The notes under the pieces: model-generated
What the model was told of the DNA's origin: nothing
Seen by the model: the letters and a program-made list of their open reading frames with translations, nothing else
The model's database searches: none
Translations under genes and position numbers: made by a program
Assembly: GCA_900553815.1 (NCBI GenBank)
Contig: USEY01000004.1
Span: 1-64,000, forward strand
Direction of reading: 5' to 3'
From: an uncultured Bacteroides sp.
GTDB taxonomy: Bacteria; Bacteroidota; Bacteroidia; Bacteroidales; Bacteroidaceae
Length of the DNA: 64,000 bases
Part shown: positions 1 to 8,614 of the stretch, one piece after another
Layout: each line of letters opens with the position of its first letter
Position numbering within the stretch: position 1 is the first letter of the stretch

Positions 1-39
1 AGAAGTGGGTGGGGGAATTATGTGCCTTTATCTAAGCTT

Positions 40-79
40 AAATGAAAGAGCCGTGCCTTCGGACACGGCTCTTTCATTT
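40..79. terminator. Strong bidirectional hairpin terminator
   Basis: Two 16-bp arms (40-55 and 64-79) are perfect reverse complements around a short TTCG-containing loop. The outer part of the stem is A-rich on one side and T-rich on the other, so it could end transcription from both directions. It lies about 190 bp past the stop of the minus-strand permease gene. Part of the left arm recurs with one mismatch at 246-260. Confidence 0.8.
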
Positions 80-87
80 AATAGTAA

Positions 88-164
88 GGTTTCAGATTGG
101 TTTCAAGGCGTGAAACTATTGGTTTCTCCGTATGAAACCATCAGTTTCAAGGCATGAAACTAAA
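88..164. repeat. Intergenic array of seven 11-bp half-units (22-bp period)
   Basis: Seven consecutive 11-bp blocks start at 88, 99, 110, 121, 132, 143 and 154. Each carries GTTTC or its complement GAAAC, giving three 22-bp units at 99, 121 and 143, each an inverted repeat such as GTTTCA-n5-TGAAAC. It is 3' of the permease gene ending at 266. No ORF uses it. Confidence 0.8.
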
Positions 165-265
165 ATGTCCTGACGGATTTTGTCAGACGAAGCTAGACTG
201 CTTGTTTCTCTTTTCAGCTTGATGACAATAGACTGAAACTGTACTTTAAATGAAAGAACCTTGGG

Positions 266-1483
266 TTATTCATAACGGATGGCTTCTATCGGATCGAGGT
301 CGGCTGCTTTCTTGGCTGGATACCATCCGAAGAAGATACCTGTCACGGTGCAGACCGCAAACGAGAGAAATACACTCCATGGTTGGATATAAATGGGCCA
401 GTGTGCCACGTTCTTTACAATAAACGAAGCTCCACAGCCAATAACTACACCTATCAGACCACCGGTGATACTGATGAGAATTGCCTCGATGAGGAATTGT
501 GACAAGATATCAATGCCACGTGCTCCTACTGACATACGCAAACCTATTTCGCGAGTACGTTCGGTAACTGATACATACATAATGTTCATGATGCCGATGC
601 CACCCACAACCAGTGAGATACCGGCAATGCAGGCCAGCAGTGTAGTCATCAGATCGGTGGTCGAATTCAGCATGGAACTCAGTTCTTGTTGTGAGCGGAT
701 AGTAAAATCGTCATCGTCACTTTCTTTCAGCTTATGATTGCGGCGCAATATTTCGCTAATCTCTTCAGTGGCCTTGTCTGTCATATCTTCGGTCAGAGCA
801 GAAGCGAATATACCTTGTAGGTAGGTTTGTGCCAGTAGTCGTTTCATGACAGTGGTGTAAGGAGCCAGTACTACATCGTCCTGGTCCATACCCATGGAGT
901 TGTAGCCTTTGGATTTTAATACACCTACAACTCGGAAAGGAACCTGGTTGAAACGAATAATTTTGCCAATAGGGTCCTGGTTCGGAAACAGGTTGTCAAC
1001 AATGGTCTTTCCGATGACGCATACTTTAGCTGATACCTGAATGTCAGCTTCCGTAAACATTTCACCTTCTTCTACGTTCAGCTGTCTGATTTCGAGGTAG
1101 TCAATTCCTACGCCACTCACAGAAGAAGGGTAGTTGTTATTGCCTGCAATGAGCTGGCCTGATGAGGATACCTCCGGACTGACGGCTGACACGAAGTTCG
1201 TTTCATCTCGTAGCGATTCATAGTCAGTCAGTTTCAGTGTCTGCATGGAGCTTGGGTCTTGCCGAACGCCACCACGCATATCAGCACCGGGATGAATCAT
1301 AATCATGTTTGAACCCATTTCTGAAATTTGTGCCTGGATGCTTTTCTTCGACCCTTGTCCGATGGCTAACATGGTGATGACCGAAGCTACACCAATGATG
1401 ATGCCAAGCATGGTGAGAAAGGCACGAAGCTTGTTGTTGGCCAGGGCTCTCAAGGCTATTTTGAATAGGTTTGTTCCGTTCAT
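266..1483 (-). CDS. MacB/FtsX-type ABC transporter permease
   Basis: This 405-aa inner-membrane permease belongs to the MacB/LolC/FtsX superfamily. One N-terminal membrane helix (about residues 17-42) is followed by a large periplasmic MacB_PCD-like domain. Three C-terminal helices begin near residue 283, with the family motif around VTERTREIGLR. It lacks an ATPase domain, which the next gene upstream supplies. Family members act as mechanotransmitters that push substrate through a periplasmic adaptor and outer-membrane channel rather than carrying it through the inner membrane. It is the last gene of the tolC-macA-ATPase-permease operon. The substrate (drug, peptide or lipid) cannot be read from sequence. 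Confidence 0.92.
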   Translation of the reverse strand: MNGTNLFKIALRALANNKLRAFLTMLGIIIGVASVITMLAIGQGSKKSIQAQISEMGSNMIMIHPGADMRGGVRQDPSSMQTLKLTDYESLRDETNFVSAVSPEVSSSGQLIAGNNNYPSSVSGVGIDYLEIRQLNVEEGEMFTEADIQVSAKVCVIGKTIVDNLFPNQDPIGKIIRFNQVPFRVVGVLKSKGYNSMGMDQDDVVLAPYTTVMKRLLAQTYLQGIFASALTEDMTDKATEEISEILRRNHKLKESDDDDFTIRSQQELSSMLNSTTDLMTTLLACIAGISLVVGGIGIMNIMYVSVTERTREIGLRMSVGARGIDILSQFLIEAILISITGGLIGVVIGCGASFIVKNVAHWPIYIQPWSVFLSFAVCTVTGIFFGWYPAKKAADLDPIEAIRYE

Positions 1484-1518
1484 AATATTTTGTTTATAAA
1501 TCGTTTATTGTCCCTTCC

Positions 1519-2271
1519 TTAATCTTCGTCGCTCTTAGGCAAAGCTGCCAGGGCTTCGGCTGCCGACAGAATATGGGTGTTTTCTTTGTCTTCAATCACA
1601 TGACCGTCACGCAGTCGTATGTTTCGGCTGCTATATTGTGACAAGTCAGGATTGTGTGTGACAAAAATGATAGTTCTTCCTTCGGCATGCAATTTCTGGA
1701 AAAGAACTAGAATTTCAAAGGATGTTCGGGTATCCAAATTACCTGTAGCTTCATCAGCCAGAATAACAGATGGATTGTTTACCAAGGCGCGTGCGATGGC
1801 TACTCGTTGCATCTGTCCACCTGACATCTGATTGGACTTGTGCTCCAGTCTATCTCCCAAGCCTACGGCTATCAACGCTTCAACGGCACGTTTTCTACGT
1901 TCGGCTGCTGAGACGGACGAATTATACATCAGTGGAAGCTCTACATTCTCAACGGCTGTCGTCTTAGGCAACAGATTGTAGTTTTGGAAGACAAAACCAA
2001 TTTTTCTGTTGCGCAATATGGCTCGTTGGGGCTTAGACATGGTGCGTACTGAAACGCCGTCCAGCAGGTATTCACCAGAAGTTGGCGTATCCAGGCATCC
2101 TAAGGTGTTCAGCAGCGTAGACTTGCCAGACCCGGATGTTCCCATGATGGTGACGAATTCACCTTCGTGAATGACGAATGATATCCCACGCAAGGCATGT
2201 ACTACCTCGTCACCTACCAGGAAATTACGCTTTATATTCTGTAGTTCTATTACAACTTTCTTATCGTTCAT
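1519..2271 (-). CDS. MacB/LolD-type ABC transporter ATP-binding protein
   Basis: This 250-aa cytoplasmic ATPase powers the adjacent permease. Walker A is at residues 44-52 (GTSGSGKST), the signature is MSGGQ at 149-153 and Walker B VILADE is at 169-174, followed by the TGNLD segment typical of the MacB/LolD group. In E. coli MacB the ATPase and permease are fused; here they are separate genes 35 bp apart, as is usual in Bacteroidales. Only 3 bp separate its start from the stop of the adaptor gene upstream, which indicates one transcript. Confidence 0.93.
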   Translation of the reverse strand: MNDKKVVIELQNIKRNFLVGDEVVHALRGISFVIHEGEFVTIMGTSGSGKSTLLNTLGCLDTPTSGEYLLDGVSVRTMSKPQRAILRNRKIGFVFQNYNLLPKTTAVENVELPLMYNSSVSAAERRKRAVEALIAVGLGDRLEHKSNQMSGGQMQRVAIARALVNNPSVILADEATGNLDTRTSFEILVLFQKLHAEGRTIIFVTHNPDLSQYSSRNIRLRDGHVIEDKENTHILSAAEALAALPKSDED

Positions 2272-2274
2272 AAC

Positions 2275-3510
2275 TTATTTCGCGTTTTTCTTTTTGTTTT
2301 TATCGGGTGGGCCTGGCATGAACGGGCTTCGTTCGCTTTGTCCACTGTTGGGCATCATTTCATTGCCAGGTATGGCACCTTGGCCGATGGTAGCTTCAGT
2401 TACGACTTCAGTGCCTTCGGCAATACCATCAAGTATTTCGGTATTTATACCATTGGATATACCAATCTTGACAGCATGTGCAGTAAAAGTATTTTCTTGA
2501 CGAGTCCAGACCTTATGTTCGGCTTCGCAATCGTTTACAATGGCTTCTTTGCCAATCAGCTCTGGGTCGGGATTGAAGCGCAGTGCCCGTGCCGGCACGC
2601 AGAGTACGTCTTTACGGTCCAAGGTATAGATATTGACATTGGCAGTCAAACGAGGTTTCAGTTTCAGTTCGGGGTTGGGAGCTGAGATGACAACTTCGTA
2701 TGTTACAACCGTACTTGATGTAGAAGATGAACTTGACGAAGATGTTGAGGATGCATCGCCCAGGCGGATTTGTGTTACTACACCTTCAAATGTATCGTTG
2801 GGATAGGCATCAACTGTAAAGGTTGCACGTTGTCCTTCTTCTACACCGCCTATGTCTGCTTCATCCACGTCTGCCACTACTTGCATTTGAGTCAGGTCGG
2901 CAGCAATGGTGAAAAGGGTAGGTGTTTCAAATCCAGAAGCTACAGTTTGTCCTTCTTCTACATCCTTGCTGATGACAACTCCGTCGATGGGTGAAGTAAT
3001 GGTGGCATATGACAGGTTACGTTCAGCCTTGGCTAAGGCTGCTTGGCTACTTTCATAGTTGCTTTTGGCCATCTTATAGTTATAAAGCGACTGCTCATAG
3101 TCTGTATCGGCTATCAGTTGTTTCTTATGCAGTCCTTCATTACGTTCGTATAATTTCTTCTGGTATTCATATTCAGCCTTGGCACCATTGTAGGCTGCTT
3201 GCTGAGTAGCCACTTCTGTTTGCAAAGTGACGCGGTCCATTTCGGCTATAAGTTGGCCTTTAGTTACTACCGAGTTATAGTCAACATAAATTTTATCGAT
3301 AATACCTGACACCTGTGTTCCGACCTCAACTTCTGTTACAGGTTCAATGGTTCCTGTGGCTGTAACCGACTCGGAGATTTCTCCTTTGTTGGCTTTAGCC
3401 GTCAAGTAGCTGATTTGGTGTTTGGCTTTTGCTCCGCTGAAAAGCCAGATGCCTCCACCTACCACAATGATTGCGGCAGTGGCAATGAAAATCATTTTTT
3501 TCTTGTTCAT
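2275..3510 (-). CDS. MacA/HlyD-type periplasmic adaptor subunit
   Basis: This 411-aa membrane-fusion protein links the inner-membrane pump to the TolC channel. An N-terminal membrane anchor (residues 6-25) precedes a barrel-sandwich half with VSGIIDKIYV (about 68-77), a coiled-coil hairpin (about 95-165) and the returning lipoyl half ITSPIDGVV (171-179). I chose the ATG at 3510; an in-frame ATG 69 bp upstream would overlap tolC and add a non-signal-like leader. Residues 254-267 are almost pure Ser/Thr in the beta-barrel region, using mixed codons, and probably form a flexible loop. Confidence 0.92.
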   Translation of the reverse strand: MNKKKMIFIATAAIIVVGGGIWLFSGAKAKHQISYLTAKANKGEISESVTATGTIEPVTEVEVGTQVSGIIDKIYVDYNSVVTKGQLIAEMDRVTLQTEVATQQAAYNGAKAEYEYQKKLYERNEGLHKKQLIADTDYEQSLYNYKMAKSNYESSQAALAKAERNLSYATITSPIDGVVISKDVEEGQTVASGFETPTLFTIAADLTQMQVVADVDEADIGGVEEGQRATFTVDAYPNDTFEGVVTQIRLGDASSTSSSSSSSTSSTVVTYEVVISAPNPELKLKPRLTANVNIYTLDRKDVLCVPARALRFNPDPELIGKEAIVNDCEAEHKVWTRQENTFTAHAVKIGISNGINTEILDGIAEGTEVVTEATIGQGAIPGNEMMPNSGQSERSPFMPGPPDKNKKKNAK

Positions 3511-3541
3511 GACAATCGTTATATGAATGTTTGTTTTTCTA

Positions 3542-4990
3542 TTAATTATTCTCCCAGTTTCCCATTTCCTGGCCTTCATAGAATCTCAGTAGCTGTGCGT
3601 TGAGTAGTGCCATGTATTTGGCTTGCAATGTTTCTTGCTGTGCGCTGAGCATGTTGTTCTTTTCGGTCAGCAATTCTACGGTATTCTTCATGCCAAGGTT
3701 GAATTGCTCTTGAAGTAGTTCATAGCTGGTCTGAGTACTTTTTAGCTTTTCTTGTGCGGCTATGTATTGTTGTTGGGCAGAGTTGGCATCCAGCCACAAT
3801 CCTTCAATCGTTTTGTAGAGATTCTTTTGTTCGTCGAGTAGGGAGAGCTCAGAGGTCATCTTTTGTATTTTGGCCTTTTCTACAGCGCTTTTAGTTTGTC
3901 GGTTATTGAAAATAGGAATGCTGATGGTTATACCTAGCGAGTTATTCCAGTTTTGTTTCACCTGTTCGGCAAAAGTGAAGTCTGAACCATTGGCATTGGT
4001 GCTACCAATACCAGCACTCAGGCTGAGCGAAGGCAGGTAGCCGGCGCGTGCCTTTTTTATTTCAAGGTCGGATGCTTCGATGTCCAGTCGGCTTGCTTCG
4101 ATTTCCGGTCGTAGGCTAAGTGCTGCTCTGTATACATCTGCTTTAGTAGGCAGAGGTGACAGAATGTGTTCATCTCCTGGTAAGGACAATTGTAGTTGCA
4201 TTTCTTCGTCACCGTCAAGCTCAAGTAGTTGTTTCAGTTGTAGTTTGTAATCTTGTAAAGTGGCTTTTGCTGTCACCAGTTGGTATTTGTCCGTGCTTAC
4301 TTGGGCTTCCAGTTGGGCTAGGTCAGCACGTGATATACTTCCGGCTGCCATCAGTTCCTTTCCTCGTTCGTATTGTGCTTGACTCACTTCTAAGGTACCT
4401 TCGTTTATCTTCACCGCTTCGGTGGCATATAATATTTGTATATATGTTTGTGCTATACTTTCTTCTATGCTGTTTTCACTTTCGGCTACTGCCAGTTCAG
4501 CAATACGGTTGTTAAGGTCTTGTTGTTTGATGTTGTTAAGTCGTTGCCCACCGTTATATAGTGTCCAGTTGGCATCAATACCATAACTTCCGTTGTACGA
4601 TGTCTTACTTTGGCTACTGGTAATGTTATCGCCTGTGATAATGGTTCCTGTTTCACTGTTGGGGCGGTTTACGATACGTTGACCGATACTTGCTGACAAA
4701 CTTGGAAACAAAGCGGCCTTCGCTGTTTTTACATCAACTTGTGCACTCTCTGCACTGAGCTTGTTTCGGCGGATAGTAATGTTTTGTTTTAACGCATAGT
4801 CAATGCACGAGCGCAAATCCCATTGTGCAGGCAATTCGGCATTTTCGCCCGTACCTACAGCTATCTCATTAGCAGTCTGTAGGGAATCGGTTAGCAGATG
4901 AGTGTCAACCGATTGCGCAAGAATGGAGTTGGGCCATAGTGTACCAGACAGGCACAGAGTAATGGCTGTTAATCCTTTTACTTTCTTCAT
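3542..4990 (-). CDS. TolC-family outer-membrane efflux protein
   Basis: This 482-aa protein has a signal peptide (cleavage after SILAQ, about residue 26) and two repeated helical OEP modules. The modules include the DLRSCIDYALKQN segment near residue 60 and the late segment around QEQFNLGMKNTVELL that typifies TolC homologues. It forms the trimeric outer-membrane and periplasmic duct for the MacAB-like pump encoded downstream. It is the first gene of the four-gene operon and sits behind a well-matched Bacteroides-type promoter. Confidence 0.93.
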   Translation of the reverse strand: MKKVKGLTAITLCLSGTLWPNSILAQSVDTHLLTDSLQTANEIAVGTGENAELPAQWDLRSCIDYALKQNITIRRNKLSAESAQVDVKTAKAALFPSLSASIGQRIVNRPNSETGTIITGDNITSSQSKTSYNGSYGIDANWTLYNGGQRLNNIKQQDLNNRIAELAVAESENSIEESIAQTYIQILYATEAVKINEGTLEVSQAQYERGKELMAAGSISRADLAQLEAQVSTDKYQLVTAKATLQDYKLQLKQLLELDGDEEMQLQLSLPGDEHILSPLPTKADVYRAALSLRPEIEASRLDIEASDLEIKKARAGYLPSLSLSAGIGSTNANGSDFTFAEQVKQNWNNSLGITISIPIFNNRQTKSAVEKAKIQKMTSELSLLDEQKNLYKTIEGLWLDANSAQQQYIAAQEKLKSTQTSYELLQEQFNLGMKNTVELLTEKNNMLSAQQETLQAKYMALLNAQLLRFYEGQEMGNWENN

Positions 4991-5342
4991 AATTGTCTAT
5001 CTAATATGGTTTTTCCGCTTCAAAGGTACATGCCTTTCTTTTTACAGTCAAAACGAATGGACGTATGTGTCGTTTTATTCGTCAAATCCGCTCTTTTTGT
5101 CGATATTCCCAGCATCATTCGTAGGGTAAAGTTTGTATAGAAAGAAGACAATCAGCATTTGGTAGTACATAGAAATATAAGAATGAATAGGAAGTTTTCT
5201 GAACCATCATTTTTTTGCTATAAACTATTAATGAGGAGAATATCAAGGCGTAAAAGACGGATTTTAGATATTATTTAGACTTCAATAGGAAACTAATTCA
5301 AATAAAATAGTTTTCTTTGCACGCTCATTTCACTGATTGAAT
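4991..5342. other. Divergent intergenic region
   Basis: This AT-rich stretch separates the minus-strand efflux operon from the plus-strand barrel gene. It holds the efflux promoter. I see no clear -7 box for the rightward gene, only a weak candidate near 5309-5320, and no small gene or repeat. Confidence 0.6.
5021..5052 (-). promoter_or_regulatory. Promoter of the tolC-macAB-like operon
   Basis: On the minus strand TACCTTTG (5021-5028) matches the Bacteroides -7 consensus TAnnTTTG, and TTTG (5049-5052) sits 20 bp further upstream where the -33 element belongs. This would give a leader of about 25 nt. The match is by eye. Confidence 0.7.
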
Positions 5343-6551
5343 ATGCAGAAATACATTTTTTTTATTATAATTCTTTTGTCGGTATTTGAAATGTCCGCAG
5401 TGGCGCAGACAGATAGCTTGCCGGCAGTAGTCAATGATACAGTACATGCGCTGACCAAAAAAGAGTTGCATAAGCAGAAGGTTGCACGTCGTAATCTTCA
5501 TTATAATATATTGGGCGGTCCTAGTTATACCCCTGATTTTGGCGCCCTCATAGGAGGAAGCGCATTACTGACTTTTCGCATGAATCCAAGCGACACAGCA
5601 CAGCATCGTTCGGTTATTCCTATGTCTGTGGCATTGATGTTTAATGGAGGAATTAATATATTGTCTAAACCTCAGTTGTTTTTTAAAGGTGATCGTTTTC
5701 GTATCTTTGGTAAGTTTGCATATAAAAATACGCAGGATAATTTTTACGGGGTAGGATATGATACGAATAAGAATTATGTACGAAGTGATTCTACTAGCCA
5801 GTATCGTTATAGTGGCATACAAGTCAATCCTTGGTTTCTGTTTAGATTGGGTAACAGTAATGTTTTCGCTGGCCCTCAAGTAGATATCAATTATGATAAA
5901 TTGACAGAGCCTGGCAAATATTTGGCAGAAGAACCTTCCTTTGTTGCGGCAGGGGGAGATGCTAGTGGTTACACCAATTTTAATGTAGGTTTAGGCTTCT
6001 TGCTTACTTATGATAGTCGTGATGTACCAGCCAATCCTTATAAAGGTGTTTATTTGGATTTACGAGGAATGGCTTACTCCAAATTGATAGGCAGTGATTG
6101 CAATTTCTACAGGCTGGAGGTGGATTATCGACAATATAAGCAGGTTGGGCGTCGTAAGGTGATAGCTTGGACTGCTCAGACCAAGAACGTATTCGGAGAT
6201 ATTCCTTTGACACAATATTCACTTACCGGTACTCCTTTTGATTTACGGGGCTACTATATGGGGCAGTACCGTGACAAGTCATCGCATGTAGTATTGGCAG
6301 AATATCGCCAAATGATTAATACCGACCAAAGTACAACGTTGAAACGCATTCTTCATCGTTTGGGTTTTGTGGCTTGGGCCGGATGCGGTTTCATGGGACC
6401 AACTATGGGGAAGATCGAAGGTGTATTGCCTAACTATGGACTTGGTCTACGCATCGAGGTCCAGCCGCGTATGAATGTGCGGTTGGACCTCGGAAAGAAC
6501 ACCGTCAATAACCAGACGCTGTTTTATTTCAATATGACAGAGGCTTTTTGA
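5343..6551 (+). CDS. BamA/TamA-like outer-membrane beta-barrel protein
   Basis: A signal peptide (MQKYIFFIIILLS..., ending about VAQ) is followed by roughly 380 residues of alternating aromatic strands. These include GGPSYTPDFGALIGGS, LTYDSRDVPANPYKG and a C-terminal strand ending FYFNMTEAF, which is the aromatic-terminated signature of Omp85-type barrels. No POTRA domains are present, so it resembles the barrel-only 'BamA/TamA family' (surface-antigen D15-like) proteins common in Bacteroidetes; its client is unknown. I start it at the ATG at 5343; a TTG at 5337 is in frame but less likely. It stops 11 bp before the convergent carboxyltransferase gene. Confidence 0.85.
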   Translation: MQKYIFFIIILLSVFEMSAVAQTDSLPAVVNDTVHALTKKELHKQKVARRNLHYNILGGPSYTPDFGALIGGSALLTFRMNPSDTAQHRSVIPMSVALMFNGGINILSKPQLFFKGDRFRIFGKFAYKNTQDNFYGVGYDTNKNYVRSDSTSQYRYSGIQVNPWFLFRLGNSNVFAGPQVDINYDKLTEPGKYLAEEPSFVAAGGDASGYTNFNVGLGFLLTYDSRDVPANPYKGVYLDLRGMAYSKLIGSDCNFYRLEVDYRQYKQVGRRKVIAWTAQTKNVFGDIPLTQYSLTGTPFDLRGYYMGQYRDKSSHVVLAEYRQMINTDQSTTLKRILHRLGFVAWAGCGFMGPTMGKIEGVLPNYGLGLRIEVQPRMNVRLDLGKNTVNNQTLFYFNMTEAF

Positions 6552-6562
6552 GCCTGTGATAA

Positions 6563-8338
6563 TTATGCCGGTTCTTCTACTCGCTCTATGTAGGCCAACA
6601 CATCACCTTTGTTGACAAGGGCTCCTTGCTTGGCGCATACCTCAATAATGCGCCCGCTGAAATTGGCCGTTATTCGCTCATGGCTTCCCCATGGGGTAGT
6701 GATGTAGCAGAAGGTATCTTCTGGTTCATACTTGTGTCCTACTGCAGGTGGCATAGATGGGTTTTCTACATCAATTTCCCAGATGATGCGTCCTTTCTCA
6801 CGTGCAGTAATAGGTTCAGCTTTGGCACGCTTCAGCTTCTTTACATCTTCGTCAGAGAAACCTTTGCTCAACAGAGCCGATTCCTTAGCGCGTTGCAGGT
6901 CTGCCTCAAAGCGTTTCTTGGCTATGCCTGACTTATAGTCGCGATACTGACGGTCATGCATGGCCAGTTCAAACAGTTCTTCATCGTCCTCGCCCATATC
7001 CCAGTTGTTTTCCTTCATTTCCTTACGGTATTCATCAAGTTGGTCGGGATAGTAAGACTGCGGGTCTTTTTCGGTAAATTCAAATCCATTTTTCTTGGCC
7101 AGTTCTATAATTTCAGGTGCCAGTTTGCCAGGTAGTCGTCCGCTCTTGCCCAGTATCATGCCCCATGTATTATTATCTATCATACTCCAGCGCTCTTCAC
7201 CTTTTACTAGCGACATGACATTCATCAGCGCCACATTTTTCACATATTGGCTGAATGGTGTTACCAATGGTGGATAACCCAACTTTGGCCATACATATTC
7301 TACTTCATCGAATAGCATCACCAATAGGTCATCAATACTCATCTCAGGTTTACCTTTCCCTTTCAAGATAAGGTTTATGCCCGAATGTACGCCTTTCAAG
7401 TCTGCCATCATAGATCCCATCATACCACCTGGCAATCCGCACTTCAGCAAGAGTGATGACATGTGTTTGTTGGTAGGATCCATGAAGTAACCCAAAAAGT
7501 CGTCAATGAATTCCTGAGTAAGGGCACGAGCCTTCATATAGGCTTTCATGTTAATTTCAGGTACTTGGAATCCCTTATCCTTTAACATTGCCTGCACGGA
7601 AATAACATCGGGATGTACTTTGCCCCATGACAGTGGTTCCATGGCTACGTCAATGATGTCAGCACCGTTTTCGCATACCTCGAGTATGGAAGCCATAGAT
7701 AGTCCCGGCCCGCTATGTCCATGATATTGTATGATGATGTCGGGGTGTTTATCCTTAATGGCTTTAGTCAATTGCCCTAGCATACCTGGGCGTCCTATAC
7801 CGGCCATATCTTTCAGACAGATTTCTGGTGCTCCGGCTTCTATCAGTTTGTCGGCTATCTCTGTATAGTATTCTACTGTATGTACGGGAGAGTGAGTGAT
7901 ACAGAGAGTTGCCTGTGGAATCATGCCGGCCTCAAGCGCATACTTGATGGAAGGAATGATGTTACGAGTTTCATTCAGGCCACAGAAAATACGGGTAATG
8001 TCTACTCCCTGAGCATGCTTAACCTTATACATCAGTTTGCGGACATCGGCCGGAACAGGGAACATGCGCAGTGCATTCAGTCCGCGGTCGAGCATGTGGG
8101 TCTGTATACCGGCCTCGTTGAATGGTTTGGTAAAGGCACGAACAGCTTTGTTAGGATTCTCGCCGTATAGCAGGTTGACTTGTTCGAAAGCACCTCCATT
8201 TGTTTCCACACGGGAGAAACACCCCATTTCAATAATGACAGGGGCGATGCGGACCAATTGGTCAAGGCGTGGCTGATACTTACCAGAAGATTGCCACATG
8301 TCACGGTAGACAAGGCTGAATTTGATTTCCTTCTTCAT
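6563..8338 (-). CDS. Pyruvate carboxylase subunit B / oxaloacetate decarboxylase alpha-type carboxyltransferase
   Basis: This 591-aa protein has a DRE-TIM-like carboxyltransferase barrel: RDMWQSSGKYQPR near residue 13, CLKDMAGIGRPG and QYHGHSGPG with metal-binding His residues. A conserved PYC/OADA domain follows. The enzyme moves CO2 between biotin and pyruvate/oxaloacetate. The C-terminal hammerhead-like segment (ITANFSGRIIEVCAKQG, then NKGDVLAYIE) aligns with a biotinyl domain, but the MKM biotinylation site is replaced by WGSHER, so it cannot be biotinylated there. A separate carrier protein, not in this window, would be needed. I start it at 8338 rather than the ATG 72 bp upstream because homology begins at KKEIKFSLVYRD. 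Confidence 0.9.
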   Translation of the reverse strand: MKKEIKFSLVYRDMWQSSGKYQPRLDQLVRIAPVIIEMGCFSRVETNGGAFEQVNLLYGENPNKAVRAFTKPFNEAGIQTHMLDRGLNALRMFPVPADVRKLMYKVKHAQGVDITRIFCGLNETRNIIPSIKYALEAGMIPQATLCITHSPVHTVEYYTEIADKLIEAGAPEICLKDMAGIGRPGMLGQLTKAIKDKHPDIIIQYHGHSGPGLSMASILEVCENGADIIDVAMEPLSWGKVHPDVISVQAMLKDKGFQVPEINMKAYMKARALTQEFIDDFLGYFMDPTNKHMSSLLLKCGLPGGMMGSMMADLKGVHSGINLILKGKGKPEMSIDDLLVMLFDEVEYVWPKLGYPPLVTPFSQYVKNVALMNVMSLVKGEERWSMIDNNTWGMILGKSGRLPGKLAPEIIELAKKNGFEFTEKDPQSYYPDQLDEYRKEMKENNWDMGEDDEELFELAMHDRQYRDYKSGIAKKRFEADLQRAKESALLSKGFSDEDVKKLKRAKAEPITAREKGRIIWEIDVENPSMPPAVGHKYEPEDTFCYITTPWGSHERITANFSGRIIEVCAKQGALVNKGDVLAYIERVEEPA

Positions 8339-8385
8339 CTTTAGTTGCGCTTTAATAGTTTTCCATATTGTTAACTTGCTAAACA

Positions 8386-8393
8386 CAAATATA
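8386..8393 (-). promoter_or_regulatory. Candidate -7 box for the carboxyltransferase gene
   Basis: TATATTTG on the minus strand matches TAnnTTTG exactly, about 48 bp upstream of the chosen ATG. A clear -33 TTTG is not visible. If used, transcription would start downstream of the rejected upstream ATG at 8410, which supports the 8338 start. Confidence 0.55.
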
Positions 8394-8517
8394 ATGGATA
8401 ATTCTGACATTAAGATAGATTTAGAGCTGAATTTTAAGGGTAAAAGATATGTTTTATATCATATTGTCATGCGTCTATAAGAGATATATGTAGCGAATTA
8501 GATTTTTTTGGAGAAAG

Positions 8518-8551
8518 TTGCCGGATATGTGAATTTAATTACTTACCTTTA
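8518..8551 (+). promoter_or_regulatory. Candidate promoter of the aldolase gene
   Basis: TACCTTTA (8544-8551) matches seven of eight -7 positions and a TTG (8518-8520) lies at about the -33 position. It would give a leader of about 55 nt before the ATG at 8615. Confidence 0.4.
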
Positions 8552-8614
8552 GACAGCGAATCGGCCTGTCTGAAAAGGGGCATGGCGTGGTTGAAACTTT
8601 AAAATCTATACAGT

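Noticed and set aside
5337-5342. TTG start for the BamA/TamA-like gene
   Set aside because: An ATG two codons later begins a normal signal peptide and is the simpler start.
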